Shown here piece after piece: positions 25,901-40,900 of a stretch of 64,000 nt of DNA (its first letter is position 1; the number at the start of each line of letters is the position of its first letter). Origin of the DNA: Strigops habroptila (taxonomy: Eukaryota; Chordata; Aves; Psittaciformes; Psittacidae); assembly GCF_004027225.2 (NCBI RefSeq), contig NC_044277.2, forward strand, positions 103,781,725 to 103,845,724, given 5' to 3'. The position numbers and the translations under genes are program-made. The notes under the pieces are model-generated. The model did no database searches and was not told the DNA's origin. It saw only the letters and a list, made by a program, of their open reading frames with translations.

Positions 25901-28900
25901 ATCTGAAAATAACCACAGGCTGGGAAAGAAGTTATTTTGGTTTTACAATACTGTATGACATTAAAATCAACCCTGAAAATAAACCTCAGCAATGGAGCTA
26001 CATTGCTGATGAAGTTCCACTGCCTTCCCAGTAGGCCATTTCCTCCTCAGAGGGAAGTCTTACTTCTATCACTGCACTACAACTGGAGATGTAAGACAAG
26101 CACACCTACACTGGCACAAAGCGCAACCTATGGAGCCTGCTCTGCTGCTCAGGCTTTTCGGCCTTTCCATCTCTCAACCTCATTCTCCAATGCAGAATAT
26201 TCCCCATCAAACAATCTTGACACAGAACCTGTGGCCAGCATTGTGTTTCTGATCACTTCAGACACATCTGACAAGATTATCAGTGGATGCAGTGTTGCTG
26301 ACTAGCACTGCAAGCTGACACCATATAAATACAGCATGGTTATTCTTAAGTTATGTAGCTCTCTTCAAAGAAAGCAATGAAACATACCTAGAAGGTTACA
26401 ACCCTTCTGAATAGTCTCCCAGCTATGAGTAAGTGTCTTGCAGCTCTAAAGTCTTAAGTATTGGCAACACATTTTACAACACTGACATTGTTTAACATTA
26501 CTCATACTTTGAAAAAAAACAAACGCATAGTATCAGAAATCACAGAAGGTAAGCAATAAAAACTTTAGGATAAAAATACAGGAGGTGTTGGTTTTTTCCT
26601 AATATAGTCTTTTACGAGATGGAGCACTCCTGTGCCTGGAATGTGCAGTGCAAGATCAGCCAAGCAGCACTATATAATGAACACCTGTATTTCATGAATC
26701 TCCAGGACACGCGTTCGCTGTCTCCTCCTATGCTCCCTCTCATTACGTGAAGGCTCAGACGCACACATGAACCATCACGTAAAAATGTAAACAAACTGCA
26801 GTAGTTTATTGGTAGCCCGCTAAGTACTACCTATGTGCATTTCTGTCTACTCCCCATGACTGTTTCATGGATACAAACCACACTGGTGTAGCTGGAGTAC
26901 ACAAATAGGAAAAAGTCATGAAGACCTCCAGTTTACTGAAGTGACATTTTCCATCTAAAGCAAGACTGCTAATTTAGCCTGTAAATATCAAGCAAGCTAC
27001 TTATGAACTTTTGGTGTATCACAGTTAAGGCAGTTCCTTCTTCACCTTTTTAGACATTAGTTCAATAGACAGGGAAAAAAAACAACCCACAAACCAACCC
27101 CAAAAATTCTTTAAATAAACACTACAGAAACATTGCTCTTTAGTGACTAAATGACAAGGCAGCATCATTTACATTAACCTTCACTTCTGAATGCATGGTC
27201 GCTACCAACTTAGCTCTACAGGAGCATGAGTACCTGTTGTCTTAACTCCAAAGAAAGATTCAAGGAAAGAGAGATAACTTACTTGGCCAGCAGTGTCAAC
27301 CAGCTGAAGATGATATTCTTGGCCATTTACTGTGATCAGTTTTGTAAAAGCTAGAACAAACAAGAAATACATAAACATGTCAGAATTACACATAAGGAAG
27401 GGATGAGAAGTCACTCATCTATGCCATCGTTAGCCAAGGCACTATGAAAAAAGAACTTTAGTTATAGGTTTTAAAGTAGCAATAAAAGGCTAAATCAGGT
27501 GGCTGTTCTATTAAACTAGTGGATTGCAGATAATGAAGCTCAGAAACATACTTTAAAATTTCAAATTTCAGAAGATTCTCACATTGGATGCAGCAGTTTC
27601 TCCTTTACTTAAAAGGAAACAATATAAAGGGTTTTTACATGCACGTCTAAGAGACTTCCAGGCAACCATAATTTGTGGTAACACAAGACACTGAAATACA
27701 ATTAGCACCAAAGTTAAGTTTGAACTTATAGCATATGTTCCCTGGTTTCCAAGCAGTTCAGCAAGATCAATTTCCTAAATGTAAATACCATGAGGTAAAT
27801 GATCTGGGTTAAAAAAGAACATTATAAATTTTCCAGGGCTAAAACATACAGAACCTAACTTATGAATATACTAAACCTAAATAATTAGCTAGAAGATCAC
27901 CATGTTGCTTACACATATGCTGTAGCTACCAGCCTATATAGTCCTCAGTCAGGAAGTACATTCCGTCCCTAAAGTGATGAGAATTGCTTCTCTTCCTTGG
28001 ATTCATGAAACGCCAACACACTGCGAGCTGAGGAATCTTACTCAGTGTTTGTATTATGCAACTGCAAAAGCAAACAGTGTCACAGCTCTTGTAAGAATAA
28101 TGTACTACTGAGCACTACATGTAGCAACCAGAGCATGCAAACCTGGCTTCAGAACTTCACTCTGGCCTTAGTGTTGCACTTTAGGCAACTGTTACTGTCC
28201 ACAATTGCTGGACAGTACTGAAATACTGGGTAAAGTTTGTGTTATCCTCTGGTTGAGGTGGTTTTCCCCAAATACTAACAGTCCTAAGAAGTTTCATCTT
28301 TCACTGCAGCGATGAGCAGGGAGATTGCTAACACTGCAGTGACCTGTTCATCACACTCTAAGTTGCCCAACAACTTCCCAAAGCCACAAAGCTGAATGTT
28401 CTCAATCCCGCTGTGCAGCCTCCTGCCTACGCCTTCTGCGTTTTGTACAGGGTCTCCTAGAAGCTGCTCAACAACTTTCCTCCTCCCCGCCAATGCTCAT
28501 TGCCCTGTCAAGTCTCCACAATGTGAGTATTATGAGTAAGTGGGCTGAAATAGCTGAAACTGGAGGTTTCAACCCACATAGTGAATCAAAGCACCCTTTT
28601 TTAAAAAAGGAGCAATTCAAACAGCAAAGCCAAACTAACACAGAATGTCTAAAGAAACAGTGTAAAGCGCACCTATAGTTTCCACTGTAACACTGACAAC
28701 TGCAATTTGAAATGGAGCCTCAACGTGAGAGCTCCTACCTTACCCTGTCTATCCCCCCTAAGAGCTGCTTTAGCACACATGCATGTGAGCTGCTCTCAAG
28801 TCTCCATGTGGACACAGTTGTCATCGCTGCACAAAATTTTAAAGTTCTGAAGGAAGAACCCACAACAGCTCTTTACCTTTCAGATGAATACTGTGGTGGG

Positions 28901-31900
28901 GACAGAAGTAACCATCTGTTTGAACAGGTGTTAACACACAGCATTGCTATATACGCTATCACTGCTTCAAGAAAACAGATTCGTCCAGAGACATACTGCG
29001 CTAACAGGTATATTAAAAGTAACACTCTCTTGACACTTCACATTACACATCAAAGCACTCTGCAATCCAAGTAGCTTCAAGAGCCTCGTGAAGTTAATAT
29101 TTAAAAAGGGACAGACGGCAGCTTTTTCGGACTACTCTAGAAGCCTAAAATAGAGCCGGCAAAGATATCACCATCAATCGGTACTGGAAGCAGAATGTGA
29201 CAGAGCCAGTGGAAGGGAAGCAGTGGAGGAGTCACCACAGACTTGTGAGAAGAACTGTTAGTTCAATGCAGAGGCTTGTAGCACTAGGAATAGCCCACTG
29301 CAAGAACACAAATCTGCTTTGATGCAGTCGTAATTAATGACTTGCATGTCTTTGCTGAAGCTTTTAAAAAATATTCCTGGTAAGAATTTCATCTTGGGAA
29401 AAACATACAGCTCTATTAAAGATGATTTGTGATCCACAGGTCTCCTTCCGGAGGAAGTCTTCACTTCCAATTCTATCACCCACCATCCTGGGATGCACTG
29501 CATTCTGCTGTGCCGGCAATAATGCGATCACTGCACAGTATGGCTCTTCCCAGTGTGCCGAGTACAGATTTCAGTAGACCTAAACAACCTCTGCAGTCCC
29601 AGTCATGATGTGAGCATCTGCAGAATGTTGCTCATGAGTGTGGGTAAAGCCCATTTTAGTTCCACGAAGCACACAGATCTCAGACAGGACACACTTAGAC
29701 CTTGCAACGCATCACTCGAGTGTGGCTGTATGAAGAAAACTGTAATCCCCACCTTCACCTACAATTGTTTCCTGGATCTGATGCTTTGCTGCAACTTGGA
29801 GAATTTGATGCTGCAGTGAACAGCACAACACGAAACAGATGTATGTCTACAGTTGAGAGCGCAGCAGTCAACAGCTGCACTGTAAAGAAACTAAAGCCAC
29901 TTTGCCACCAGAGAAAGTTCTGGTAAAACTGCATGCAGAGCGCAGCCCTGAATGTTGCTACAGCTCAGCAGAAGTGCAATTTTTACAGCAACTCCACCAG
30001 CTGCTAATCACTGTTACCCTAAGATCAAGTATATTTCAATTAGACTAACATGAATTATTTCTATATGCAACTCAAATGACAGCTGCTGTGAAAACAAGCC
30101 ACTATGGTAAAAAAACCCCATCGGTACAGACATATGAATGCAAGCTTTTAGAACAATAGTGCTGCTGAGTAAAGGTACAAGAATTGTGTAGCATTATTGC
30201 CATAATGCTACTGCCTGGTAGCTAAATGCAACTGCTTCATGAGGGTTCCTTGGTTACTACCTTCTGCATTCTTTTCTACTTGGGTCTTCATCCCAAAGTC
30301 AATGCATGCCACTAATCTTTCAGGACATCTTTTACAACACTGAGATGTGTAATGCAATAGAGCTATTTTTTACTTTTCTCAGAAGCCTCATTTCCACCCG
30401 TTGAGAAGGCTGCTTATCAGCAGCTCCTGGGAGGAAGTATACTTCAACCCTTCCAGTGCAGTTGCCATAACATACGTGGAAGAAGTTCAACCTTAAAGAT
30501 GCTTCTAGCAGACCCATCTAAACCTACAGGTATCCCCCTCCGCAACTACTAGGGTTCCTCCGGCCACCTCCCCCTTTCTAATGTTTCCACTCTCAAGTGT
30601 GTTAAAAAAACATGTGATGGAGGCAGCCCTTGCAGGAAGACTATTCTTTTCCTTAGGGAGCTACTGAGCCTGCTCAGGGCAGAAAGGAAGACCACAGAGC
30701 TGCGGCACAGTGCTAGAAGCCTGTCTGAAACTACAAGGAAAAGCAGAAAGCAGCCAGGCAGGCCACAGAGGAGCTGAAGAAAACATTTCTGAGACTTGGG
30801 CAATCAAGTCAGCTTTTCTGCAACACAATATCGCTGAACTAATGATAACCAAAGACATCCCTGCTAAGGGTGGCTTTGGGTAGAGTCATGAGCACATCTT
30901 CCTTCTGACCTATTCGCTTTGAGTTCCAAATATAGATTCTCCTTTTTATTCCAGTAAAATTTTTGAGTTTCAATTGTTCTGGTTTTAGCTTATCTGAGCT
31001 AATCTGCCTTTAGAACCCCACCCAGCACCATGATCTTCCTTTTCTTTCCAACACCCCACAAAATAATCGTTCCAATAGTTTCCCAACACAGCTGTCTCAA
31101 GAACAGCCACCCATTGTGGTGTCACTCCTATTGGGACATTCAGAAAGGGAAAATTTATTTTGCCAAACAGTTAACTCTCACCACCACTGCTGCCACAAAA
31201 CACTACATGTTAATCTTCCTGATACACAGGTTTAGGAGAAGCAACTGAATTCAACATGCTTGTTGACTTCAATAAACTAACTTTTCTGGTTCTCATGTAA
31301 CAGAAGCAAAGGAAAATACAGTAGTGAAGCAGTGCTGGCTTTAACAAGCACTAAGTGAAATCTGATGCAGCTTATTTTGTCTTTACCAGGTTCCAAGAAG
31401 GTAGAGATTTTCACACTGAAAAAATGAAACTACTAGAATATTAGGTCTTATTCCTATGATTCAAGGCTTATATGCTACGCAACTTGTTCCTGTAAGAGCT
31501 TAACTACAGCTTACCTTCTACACAATTTAGCTTTACACCGCATTTTTTGTGCAAGTTTCATTATAAGACCAAAAGTATACAGATTAAGCTATCGGCAGTA
31601 CTGCAGCTTTCAACCCTTTCATTAGTGCTAGGGGAATACTGTAATAAATTATCAGTAACAATTTTCTGGAGACAAAACAGAAATCACATAGGCCAGCCTA
31701 TTCTTTAGCCTGTGTTTTTTTCATTTCCAAGTTCTGTGAAACTAAAGTAGACCAAATCACTAGATGAAACTGACAAGGTTTTATAACTTGCTACAAAGCA
31801 CTGGAAAAATGCAATATTCTCAACACTGCCCCTAGTATAGGAACTTGGACTTCTCAACCCCTTCTGCCAGCATTGGCAACCAGATTTGAAATTACAAGCT

Positions 31901-34900
31901 AGGAAAACAATAGAAGAGTTGATTACATACTCTGCATCTTATGACCCTGCATAGAATCAGAAACACAGAGCTGGGAACACCAAAAGATTGGACTGATCAA
32001 AGATTTGTGTTTAGCAGAACATTCTAAAAAGATTAAGAACTGAAGACAAAAGAATGATTTTATACTAATCCCACCAAAACTAGTTGCACATGTCTTTCTT
32101 AACAAACTTTCAATATATTTTAAATGTTAAATGTGTTATCTCTTCAGTTCTTCACTGAAGCATTTTTAAAACATTCCATGAGGCCTTCCAGGGCTTAAAG
32201 ATGTGACAGACTTCCTATTGTTTTGAACCTCAGGTCACATCTTCTATGTTTTCAACCCTTACTTCCCAGCAACATGCTCTGATGCAAGAAGGGCCCTGAA
32301 ATTGTCTACCTTTCAGAAAACAAATTTTTCCAGCCACATCACAGACCAACAAGACTTTCACCAAAAGGAGTATTGCTGTTTTCCAAATAAGAAACCAAGT
32401 GAAGATTTAAACTTTTCCAATGTGCCCCTGCCCAAAGTTTTCACGATCATGACACGCTCAATGTTTAGAATTTACACCAAGCAAGCAGTGCAGACTACAA
32501 GAATCAAATAAGAGCAGAATTTATTCAGGGTATGTTTTCATACAGTTAAGAAATGCTACCAATGAGACACATACAACTACAGAGTTACTAAACAGCAGTT
32601 ACGAACAATAGGTTTCTGTGGACAACAAGAGCTTGTAAAGGATGAAACAAGACAATCTTGTATGAAGGCATCAAAATGCTAAAATCCAGGTGTAAACATC
32701 CTAAAGTGTTAATATTAATGCCATCCATATAAGGACTAACGGATCATTCAGGTCATAGGGCAAATTATCCACCCTGACTCATAAAGCAAAATCAGAGCTT
32801 CTCAAAAAGTAGCATTTGAATTTTAGTTCTAAGCATTAAAATAAACCTGAGTAAAATATATCCTCATAGCTACTGATTTGTAATTATTACCATGTATATG
32901 CAAAAGAAACCTTGTTCTGCTGATTACTTCATTCAAACTTCCAGAGTACCACTGAGGCTTAACATCCTACTGCACAATTTTGAAACAGTAAAAAACATGT
33001 GCTACCACTACATTTCAAAAGTCATTAAAATACAAGAACTCCAGGGTTACGATCACAAAAATCAAAGTTTTATTTGTCACATGATTAAACTGAGCCAATA
33101 CGATCAAGTTACTCAGGCTAGCAACACAGTTACTAAGGTACTTTACGACCACTGCTAGTTCAGAAAGAGCTGGTTGGATTGTAACAAATACCGGGTAACT
33201 CGCCTCTGAAGTTACTTGTTGCTCTTGGCAGCATTTTTAGTACCTTTACTCATCTGCTATGCTAGCTGTTCACAAAGACACCAATATTCAAAAAAGTGCT
33301 AAGAGAAAAGACACTTAAGAATTCAGCTACCCAGTATCTGCAGCAAGCTGCGTGTGTACCAGACTTGTTATCAAGTAGCTGGAAGGGAGTAATTTAAAAC
33401 ATTGTCATGTTATCATGGACACAGCATGTCTACCTTCTAATGTAGTCATTTAGTCCTGACTGGTATTGCTGGCTTTGTGTTCATCTGGATGCACTGATCA
33501 AATGAGACATTTGAAACTTTGTATATATAGTGGCACATTTCAATAGAGGTATGACAGACTTAATTTGACATGCCCTGACTATATTAGGGGAAGCAGATGT
33601 CCAAGAACATACATAAAATACAAGAAGGAGATGCATTTTAGCCAGATTGATTAGGTTTTCCTTCATTTAGCGTTGAAAGACAGTTTAGCTGTTTGGAGAA
33701 ATATGTACACAGCGATTTCCACACTGCAGTACTGTCAGCTTGGTAAGCACTGGTTTAAAAGAGTAATCAAACTTGACAGTTAATTAATGAGCTTTAATGT
33801 TAATATGTAAATGCCCACATAAGTAATATGAATAACCACAATGGCTTCTGATAAAAGTTAGTTAGGTACAGAAGAGCAGCTTGTCAGTTATTTACTTACT
33901 GTTCTCTATGGTTGGATCATACGAATCAACAAACTGTCCTTCCACAAACTGAATCGTCAGTGAAGATTTTCCTGTAAAGCAAGGAAAAGATAATCTGTAT
34001 TTAAACAAGCCTTCAGGCTATTACCACTTTACACTTATTAGTAGATATACTAAATGTTTTTATAAGAGCAGATATGAGACTTGTATGGTTCATTTAAACT
34101 ATCTATACATGACAGCTGACCTATTTTTAAATTAAGTGCCTATTTCTAGTAACTGGGTCTCCTGAACGTATAAAAATATAGTGCAAAAGCTACTCGGCAT
34201 GTGTTCTGCTTTTGTTTTAACATAGCATAATTTAAACGCCTCCTTCAGTTTAAAATGAATCTAAAAGTAGCAGTGTCCAATCCTCATAAAGCTAAATTTA
34301 ACAAACTGCTATACTTGGAAGGTTTTTCTGTCAAGAAGCAAGGAAGCTAGAAATAATTTTCAGGCATTGCAGAGAAAACTAGGAGCTTGGACAGAATTAG
34401 CCAAATTTGGTTCGACTAGGACATTGGACATACTTCCCATGACAAAAAGATGATCTCAAAATTCTTGAGATCAGTATACTCTCCTATTAATCCTTTTAAT
34501 ACAGCATCCACCAGTCTGTTGTAATGTGGCATTTTAAGCACAGTGATTGAGGAGGTATTTTTTCTTTTGAAAACAATTAAACTGCTACTTTTTCAGACAA
34601 TGTTTCCAAGTTCAGTTATGCTGATCTGGTCACACACCCTCCAATAAAGAGTAATGCAAAATGTTGCACTTAGTAGCAGACTGAAAAAAAAAAACCTACC
34701 CCAAAACGAATTTAGTTGTGGAAGACTTTACAAGATGGTAAAAGCAAATCATAGACACTGACCATAAAAAGCACCTTTAAAGCTCTGCAACCGAAGACTT
34801 TTCAAATCATTACTGAAGTCTTAACACAATTTCCATTACAGCACATCATCTACATTTGGGAATCTACTAGATCCTATTACATTATGTTTACTGGACAAAT

Positions 34901-37900
34901 ACACTCTTACAAAGATTGCCAAGTGCATTAGCTGCTTCTGGACATGAGCATATCCTTCATGCTCCTTGATACTCTTCTCATTGGCAAGAAGTACAAACAA
35001 AATACGACCTCAAGTTAACTCAGACTCAAGACCATCCTACTCAGTGGAAGCCTTTCAATGACATCCTAAGTAACCAGTGTTGTGGCTGAACTATATAGTA
35101 AACTATTTTCAAGAATTAATTGCTTTGGATAAAGACTGCCCACTTGCAGTGCTCAGACTATGCTATGTTCATACCTTGCTATAGAAAAAGTTCTTTCATA
35201 AACATTCCTTCAGGAGATGTTAAACAATTTTCCACTTTAACCAACCTCCCATTCTTGCTTCAGCATACAAGGCTCTTGACCTGTTCACATTCGATTATTA
35301 GCAGCATACTTAGCAAGTCATTGTTAAAACCATTCTAAAATATTGCAAGTCACACAAAATACAACCATGAAAGTGATGCAAGGAAAGTTTGGCTTAATAT
35401 TTATAACAACACATGCAGCCAATTCCATCATTAACTGCAACACTTCCAAGATATACTTCTCCAGAAGGAAGCACCTTCATTTGAGGATTTTCTAACAGCC
35501 ATAATCTTCATCAAGAAACTGCTTGGTTTATTTTAACATCAACTGCCCAGCTCTTCCATGCCTAGCCCTTTGCCATCTCCCACCAATCATGCCAGTTTAT
35601 TCAAGATACAATGCTAAAAAACCCAAAAACCACCCCCAAAAGACCAACCAGCACACAAGCTTGTAAGAGTTGCTTTTTCTCAAATCAAATTCTTAAGACA
35701 CCATTTTTTTATATATGTAACAGTTCAACTAAAGGTGTCATACTCACTGTGCATGAGTTTACAAAGAACATTGCACTTCAAACTGTTGCTCCAGCAAGGA
35801 AGGGGGGGGGGGGGGGGGTGGAGAAGCACCACCCACATCCAAAATCATCCTAATAAGGACAGACATAGAAATGAGACTATGCATCTCAGCAACTTTGTGA
35901 AACTGTGTATTTTGGACACCACTTAGAGAGTGAATGAACTTTCAGGCTATTTCTTCTTCAGCTATAAGCTTATAAAGTTGCTACCCAGAGTTCATGCTTC
36001 CAGATTCTTTGCCAATACCAGCACATTAAGCACTCAATTTCGAAACAAAGTTAACTATTCCTATATTAGGCTGTTACATCTTTAAGGTAAGAGTAGCTAA
36101 GTTAAGCACAGATCATGACGGAACATTTTTTCACCCAAGAAGGATCCTAAACTAACCTAAAAATTTGACTGCTACTGTCTGTCTGTGCTAAGTCTGGAAA
36201 CTGAATACTAGCAAGAAGTCAGAGCCAACAGAAAATGCTGCATTTAACATCCAGCTGTATTAATTACTGCTTTCCTCCGAACAGTGAAAGAGGAGGAAAC
36301 AAAAACAGACAAAACCAGCGTTCCAACACCCTCCTCCTAAATTTCTCCAAGCTTTGTAACAAGCCTTCCAGTAATGATGTGTTTGTGATCACAGGAGGAT
36401 GCCTGCTTTCCTAGATGAGCCACAGGGAAGCTCTCCAGCCTTGGATTCAGCCACATACCCCCTTGGGATAAGTGTCATGCAACAGTATCCCACCAGACCA
36501 AGGCTTCCGAAGGGGACACAAGAAATTTAAAACCCAAGTCATTAATCCCCACTGCCTTGTCTCAGCCCATGCCCAAGAAGCATGCAGGACCATGTAAACA
36601 ACAGCTTGGCTTGACCTTTGCCCCACAGGTTTTATTCCAGGCCTCTGACCTATGCTTGTGGACAGAGAGGAAAATTAAGCTGACAATTTAGCTCTTACCT
36701 CCTCTTTCCCCAGAAAGATCAGGCAACATGTTCAGAGAGAATTACAACATAAACATAACATCCACAAGACAAGGGCCAAGGAACGGCACGCAACTGCATT
36801 TACTGATGTGCTAACTGCATCTCAGAGCACTGCAGGGAGGAGGAGATGCTGCAGTCTAGATGTGCACATGCTGCTAGCACACTTCAGCCTAAAAGGATGA
36901 GAGAGCCTGCACACCAGCAGCAAAGACTTGATTTATCGATTACTCAAGGGTGCATACCTCAAAAAAGGCTGAGCTCTAATATGCCCTCATTTGGAACAAA
37001 TGCCAAATGTTTTTTAGTTTGCTAAGCTTTTCCTTGTAGCATCCTCCATGCCAGTACTTCTAGTGTATCCACTCTCCTTAAGTTTTAGGAAAATAAACAT
37101 TGAGACCAAAATGAGAAATGTCATGAGCAAAAGCAAGGCAAAGTCTGCTGGAACTGGTCCACTGAACTGATGGAAACCTGTGATTTTAAGATGAAAAAGC
37201 ATTTTTGAAATCTTACTGGAAAAGATTATGGTTTAACCTTTTCACTCCGTTTAGAATCAGAGAGCTTAAATTAAGTAGGAAGAAATAAACGAATCAAATA
37301 AGGGCAACACCGGGACAGGGCAGTAGGATGAGTCCTCCAGCTGTACTTGCTATGGTAACTCATATCACCAGATACTCTGTGGCACAGGAGTTGTAAGCAA
37401 AATCCTCCAAGATTACTGACTCTCCCTCTTCCTGGAAGAATAAGACAGAAGGTAAGGGCTGGGAGGAATGCGTTGTACAATGTTTAGAACACAAGTCCCA
37501 GGTGGTTGAAAGCTCAACTCAAGTTGTCCAGAAGTACCCAAATGGTATTTGCATACACAATTTGTTATTTATGATATTATGTGGGAGTGGTAAAGAAAAG
37601 AGTTTTACGTTGTCAAAACAGAAAAAGAACAGGTTTTCAGACGGAAAGCCACTTCAAAAACTAAAGCTGTCATACTTCTGTTCATACAATAGACCACTTG
37701 CTACATAAAATGGAACGTCCCATAAACACTCTGACTAGTGCAATCATAGCACATCAGTTTCAAATGCCATTGAGATTGTCAAGGCAAAACAATTGCCAAA
37801 TTGAGTTTTTACTCATCCTTTTACTTCTTGGACAAGAGCTGTGGTATTTCATCTAGCCTTAAAATTCAAGTTTTACAACACCAGGCAGTTTACCAAGAAG

Positions 37901-40900
37901 ATGAGTAACTGCACACGGGTGGGCTCATGCACAGCTTGCCTCCCTGAAGAGCACATGCCCTCACATTGGTGCCCCACTACCTGCCTGCTGTCCCCATCCC
38001 ACACCCTTATTCTCCTTGCAATAGGTAGAGGGAAAGCCCAGATAAAATTCTATCTGTAGCCAACTTCACCCCAACCCCAGGAGATAGAAATGATGCAACT
38101 GGCCAGCAAGCAAGTCAAACAACAGCTCCACAAGCAAGGCATTGTGCAAGCTCGATTCTGCAGCTGCCCTCTAACGTGGCATCTCCACGATGACAGCCAC
38201 TGGCAGCACACAGTTTATCTCAACAGGAAGGATTTCTCAATACTTGAAATCATCCGCACAAGCGATCAGTAAACAGTCTGACAGGGTCAAGAACAACAAC
38301 TACTGAAGGGTTGCAGTTCTCCATTCTGTTAGAATTTTAGATGCAGAGTTTCTTTAACCCATCTTTTTCTATTAAGAAAAACCATTTATGAACTGTGCTG
38401 GTTATGAACTGATGCTGAGAGCATCTAATATACTCTATCACAAGCCTAGCATCTTACCTAAGTCAGTCTCCACCTAGATCTACGCAGTTATCAGTAGGAC
38501 AGATTAGTTTAAGTTTTGTACCAAAAGGGTTCAAGAAATTTCATAATGAAATGCTGTCAGTCATATCAAATTAGATCAGACATGCTGCATACCCAACTTT
38601 CAGTATCTCACAAACAGCTATGCTCAAATTATTACGTTTCACAGAGATGAAGTTTTCACACTGAAAGTTACACTCAATTTAACTTCAACATTGGTATCCT
38701 TATCCTCTTTAATTCAGAATACCAAGATGCAGAAAATAGAGACTCCAGTACTTCCAGTGCAGATTAACTATTTGTCCTCAGAGCACAGAAAAGATCTTGG
38801 TGACTTCTTGGAGCAGATGGAGCATAGCAAAGGGAATTACAGCATCACTCTTTAACAAAAATCTTTTCACAAGATAGTGGATAATCTCAGAACTCATCAC
38901 TAGCTCATCATTCATCTTAGGCTTCATCACCAACAACTTTCTGTGGTTAGTGAGGATTCTCCCTTTTCTCCCCGCCAGGTACTAATTATGACTATGTAGT
39001 TGCTAGTTTGCTGACCGTTGCTACATAGTTCAGTGAATTACTCTAACGACTATAAAAATGATACATCTGAGTCAATAAAGAATTCTGTTTCTAAACTTCT
39101 GGAGACAGTGATACAATGAGTAGTTTGTGTTTTACTCAGATGCCATTTAATTCAACTATTAGACTTCTAATCATGAGGAATTACCACATATAAATATCTA
39201 CTTTGCGCCGTAGTTTTATTTACTTTGTAGTGATTTCCTAGTGACATCAACATGTCCGGTACGAGGATACCAGAATAAAAAATGATGCTGACAGAGAAAA
39301 CTTCTGCTGACACACAGAGCTCAGCTGGTGCCCTTACTCATATGATTCCCATGCTTGATTCGCAACACACTCCTCTGTCAAAGTGCTGTCTGAGCTTTCT
39401 GAAGGACAGACTGAAGGATCCACTCTTATAATCCTGTAAGAGAGAAACTCTGAGGAACGTGATGCGATATCTTTTGGTAATGTAATGAGGGACCTCAAGA
39501 ACAGAAGAGACCTTCATGACAAACCAAACAACAGATCACCATTTCAGAACAACACAAACTCTTTTTCAACTTCTGTGGCACTCTATCCCACTGCTATAAC
39601 TGTTCCCTGCCTTCTCTTTATCTATTACTATATTAGGATATAAGGAAATGTATCTGACAGTCTAAGGCAAGGTATCGTAGCACGAACCACTTCTGCTGTA
39701 GAGGAGGAGGTTCACATGATGGTAACATCAAGAACACAAGCCTGCAGGGAGAAAAGAACACATGCTTGTTTCCCTTCCTTCTGCATTGCACAATCATCTT
39801 GAGGTTTATCAAAGGTATTCCTCTGCAAGCCAGAAGAAATCTGAGAGGCAGTCATTTAGAAAGGAAGTCAGATGGCTTCCTTTATTTTCTTCAGATTTCA
39901 AAGCAGTTGGTCAAACTCACAAGCACATTTGTAGGCCCTTGCTAGGTTGTCAGTGATGAGCATTCAAAACACAAACCAAGAGTCCTAATAATGCTATCTA
40001 AATCATGTTTTCTGTAAGGAAAGCAAGAAGAGAGCGTGTGCTTTATTCCTCAATATGTAACAAGCAGCTTGCTCCATCCTGCAAGCAGCAATCATCCCTC
40101 AACATTCACTTACACTTCATTATAATGTATTAGATGTCCAGGCAAGTACATAGAGAAAAATTGCACTGTTTTCCTGCAACAGCTTAGTTGCCACTTCCAG
40201 GTGTCTGTTTTGTCTCCATTTAAGTAAGTAACCTCAGCAAATGATTGCCAGAAGAAATGTTTAAGTTACTTTACTGCACAGTCCAGCTATATCTGCTTGT
40301 AATCCTTGTTGGCACAAAAACAGTGCCACAGTTTGCCTGGTATTTCTCTTTTAATAAGGGAAAGCAATTTTAATTTCATGCATTTACTATCAGTTATCAA
40401 AGATGGAAAAGCCATTACAAGGCTTAAAAAAATTCCAGTAAATTTCTGTGGCACATATCTCACCTGGCCATGGTATGCACGCATAGGTGATTGCATCCAA
40501 GATGCTTTAAACCGGTCAGGGGAACTGCATCCTGGGGTCTCCTAACTATGAAGGAAATTCAGACATTCATACCCCAGACAGTCAACCAATATCTACTCAG
40601 ATAAATACCACCCTCTGTGTTCCCTTCAGACTTCCTGCAGAAGCTGTGCATCCCTACAGCACCTTCCCACCTTCCTCCCCACAGCACCATGCCTAAAATA
40701 TTTCAGGTGGTGGTAGAAATTGAGAGGCAACTTGACTCTGCTGCTAGCCTAATTATCAAATGTATTTCTAAACTAGAAGTTAGGCAGTACAACTTGATAT
40801 GCTGCACTTCTGTCCTGGTTTCAGCTGGCGTAATTTTCTTCCTAGTAGCTGCTGCAGTGCTGTACTTTGAGTTTAGGATAAGAATAATGTGGATGACACA

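Larger units (their letters stand above)
24181..27282 (-). other. RHEB: RHEB intron 3
   Basis: A 3.1 kb intron. It contains a perfect 14-bp tandem duplication at 25125-25152 and a 9-bp inverted repeat at 25661-25683. No gene is recognised. Confidence 0.87.

Noticed and set aside
25937-26305. 122-codon plus-strand frame in RHEB intron 3
   Set aside because: Antisense intronic frame without family resemblance; length compatible with chance.
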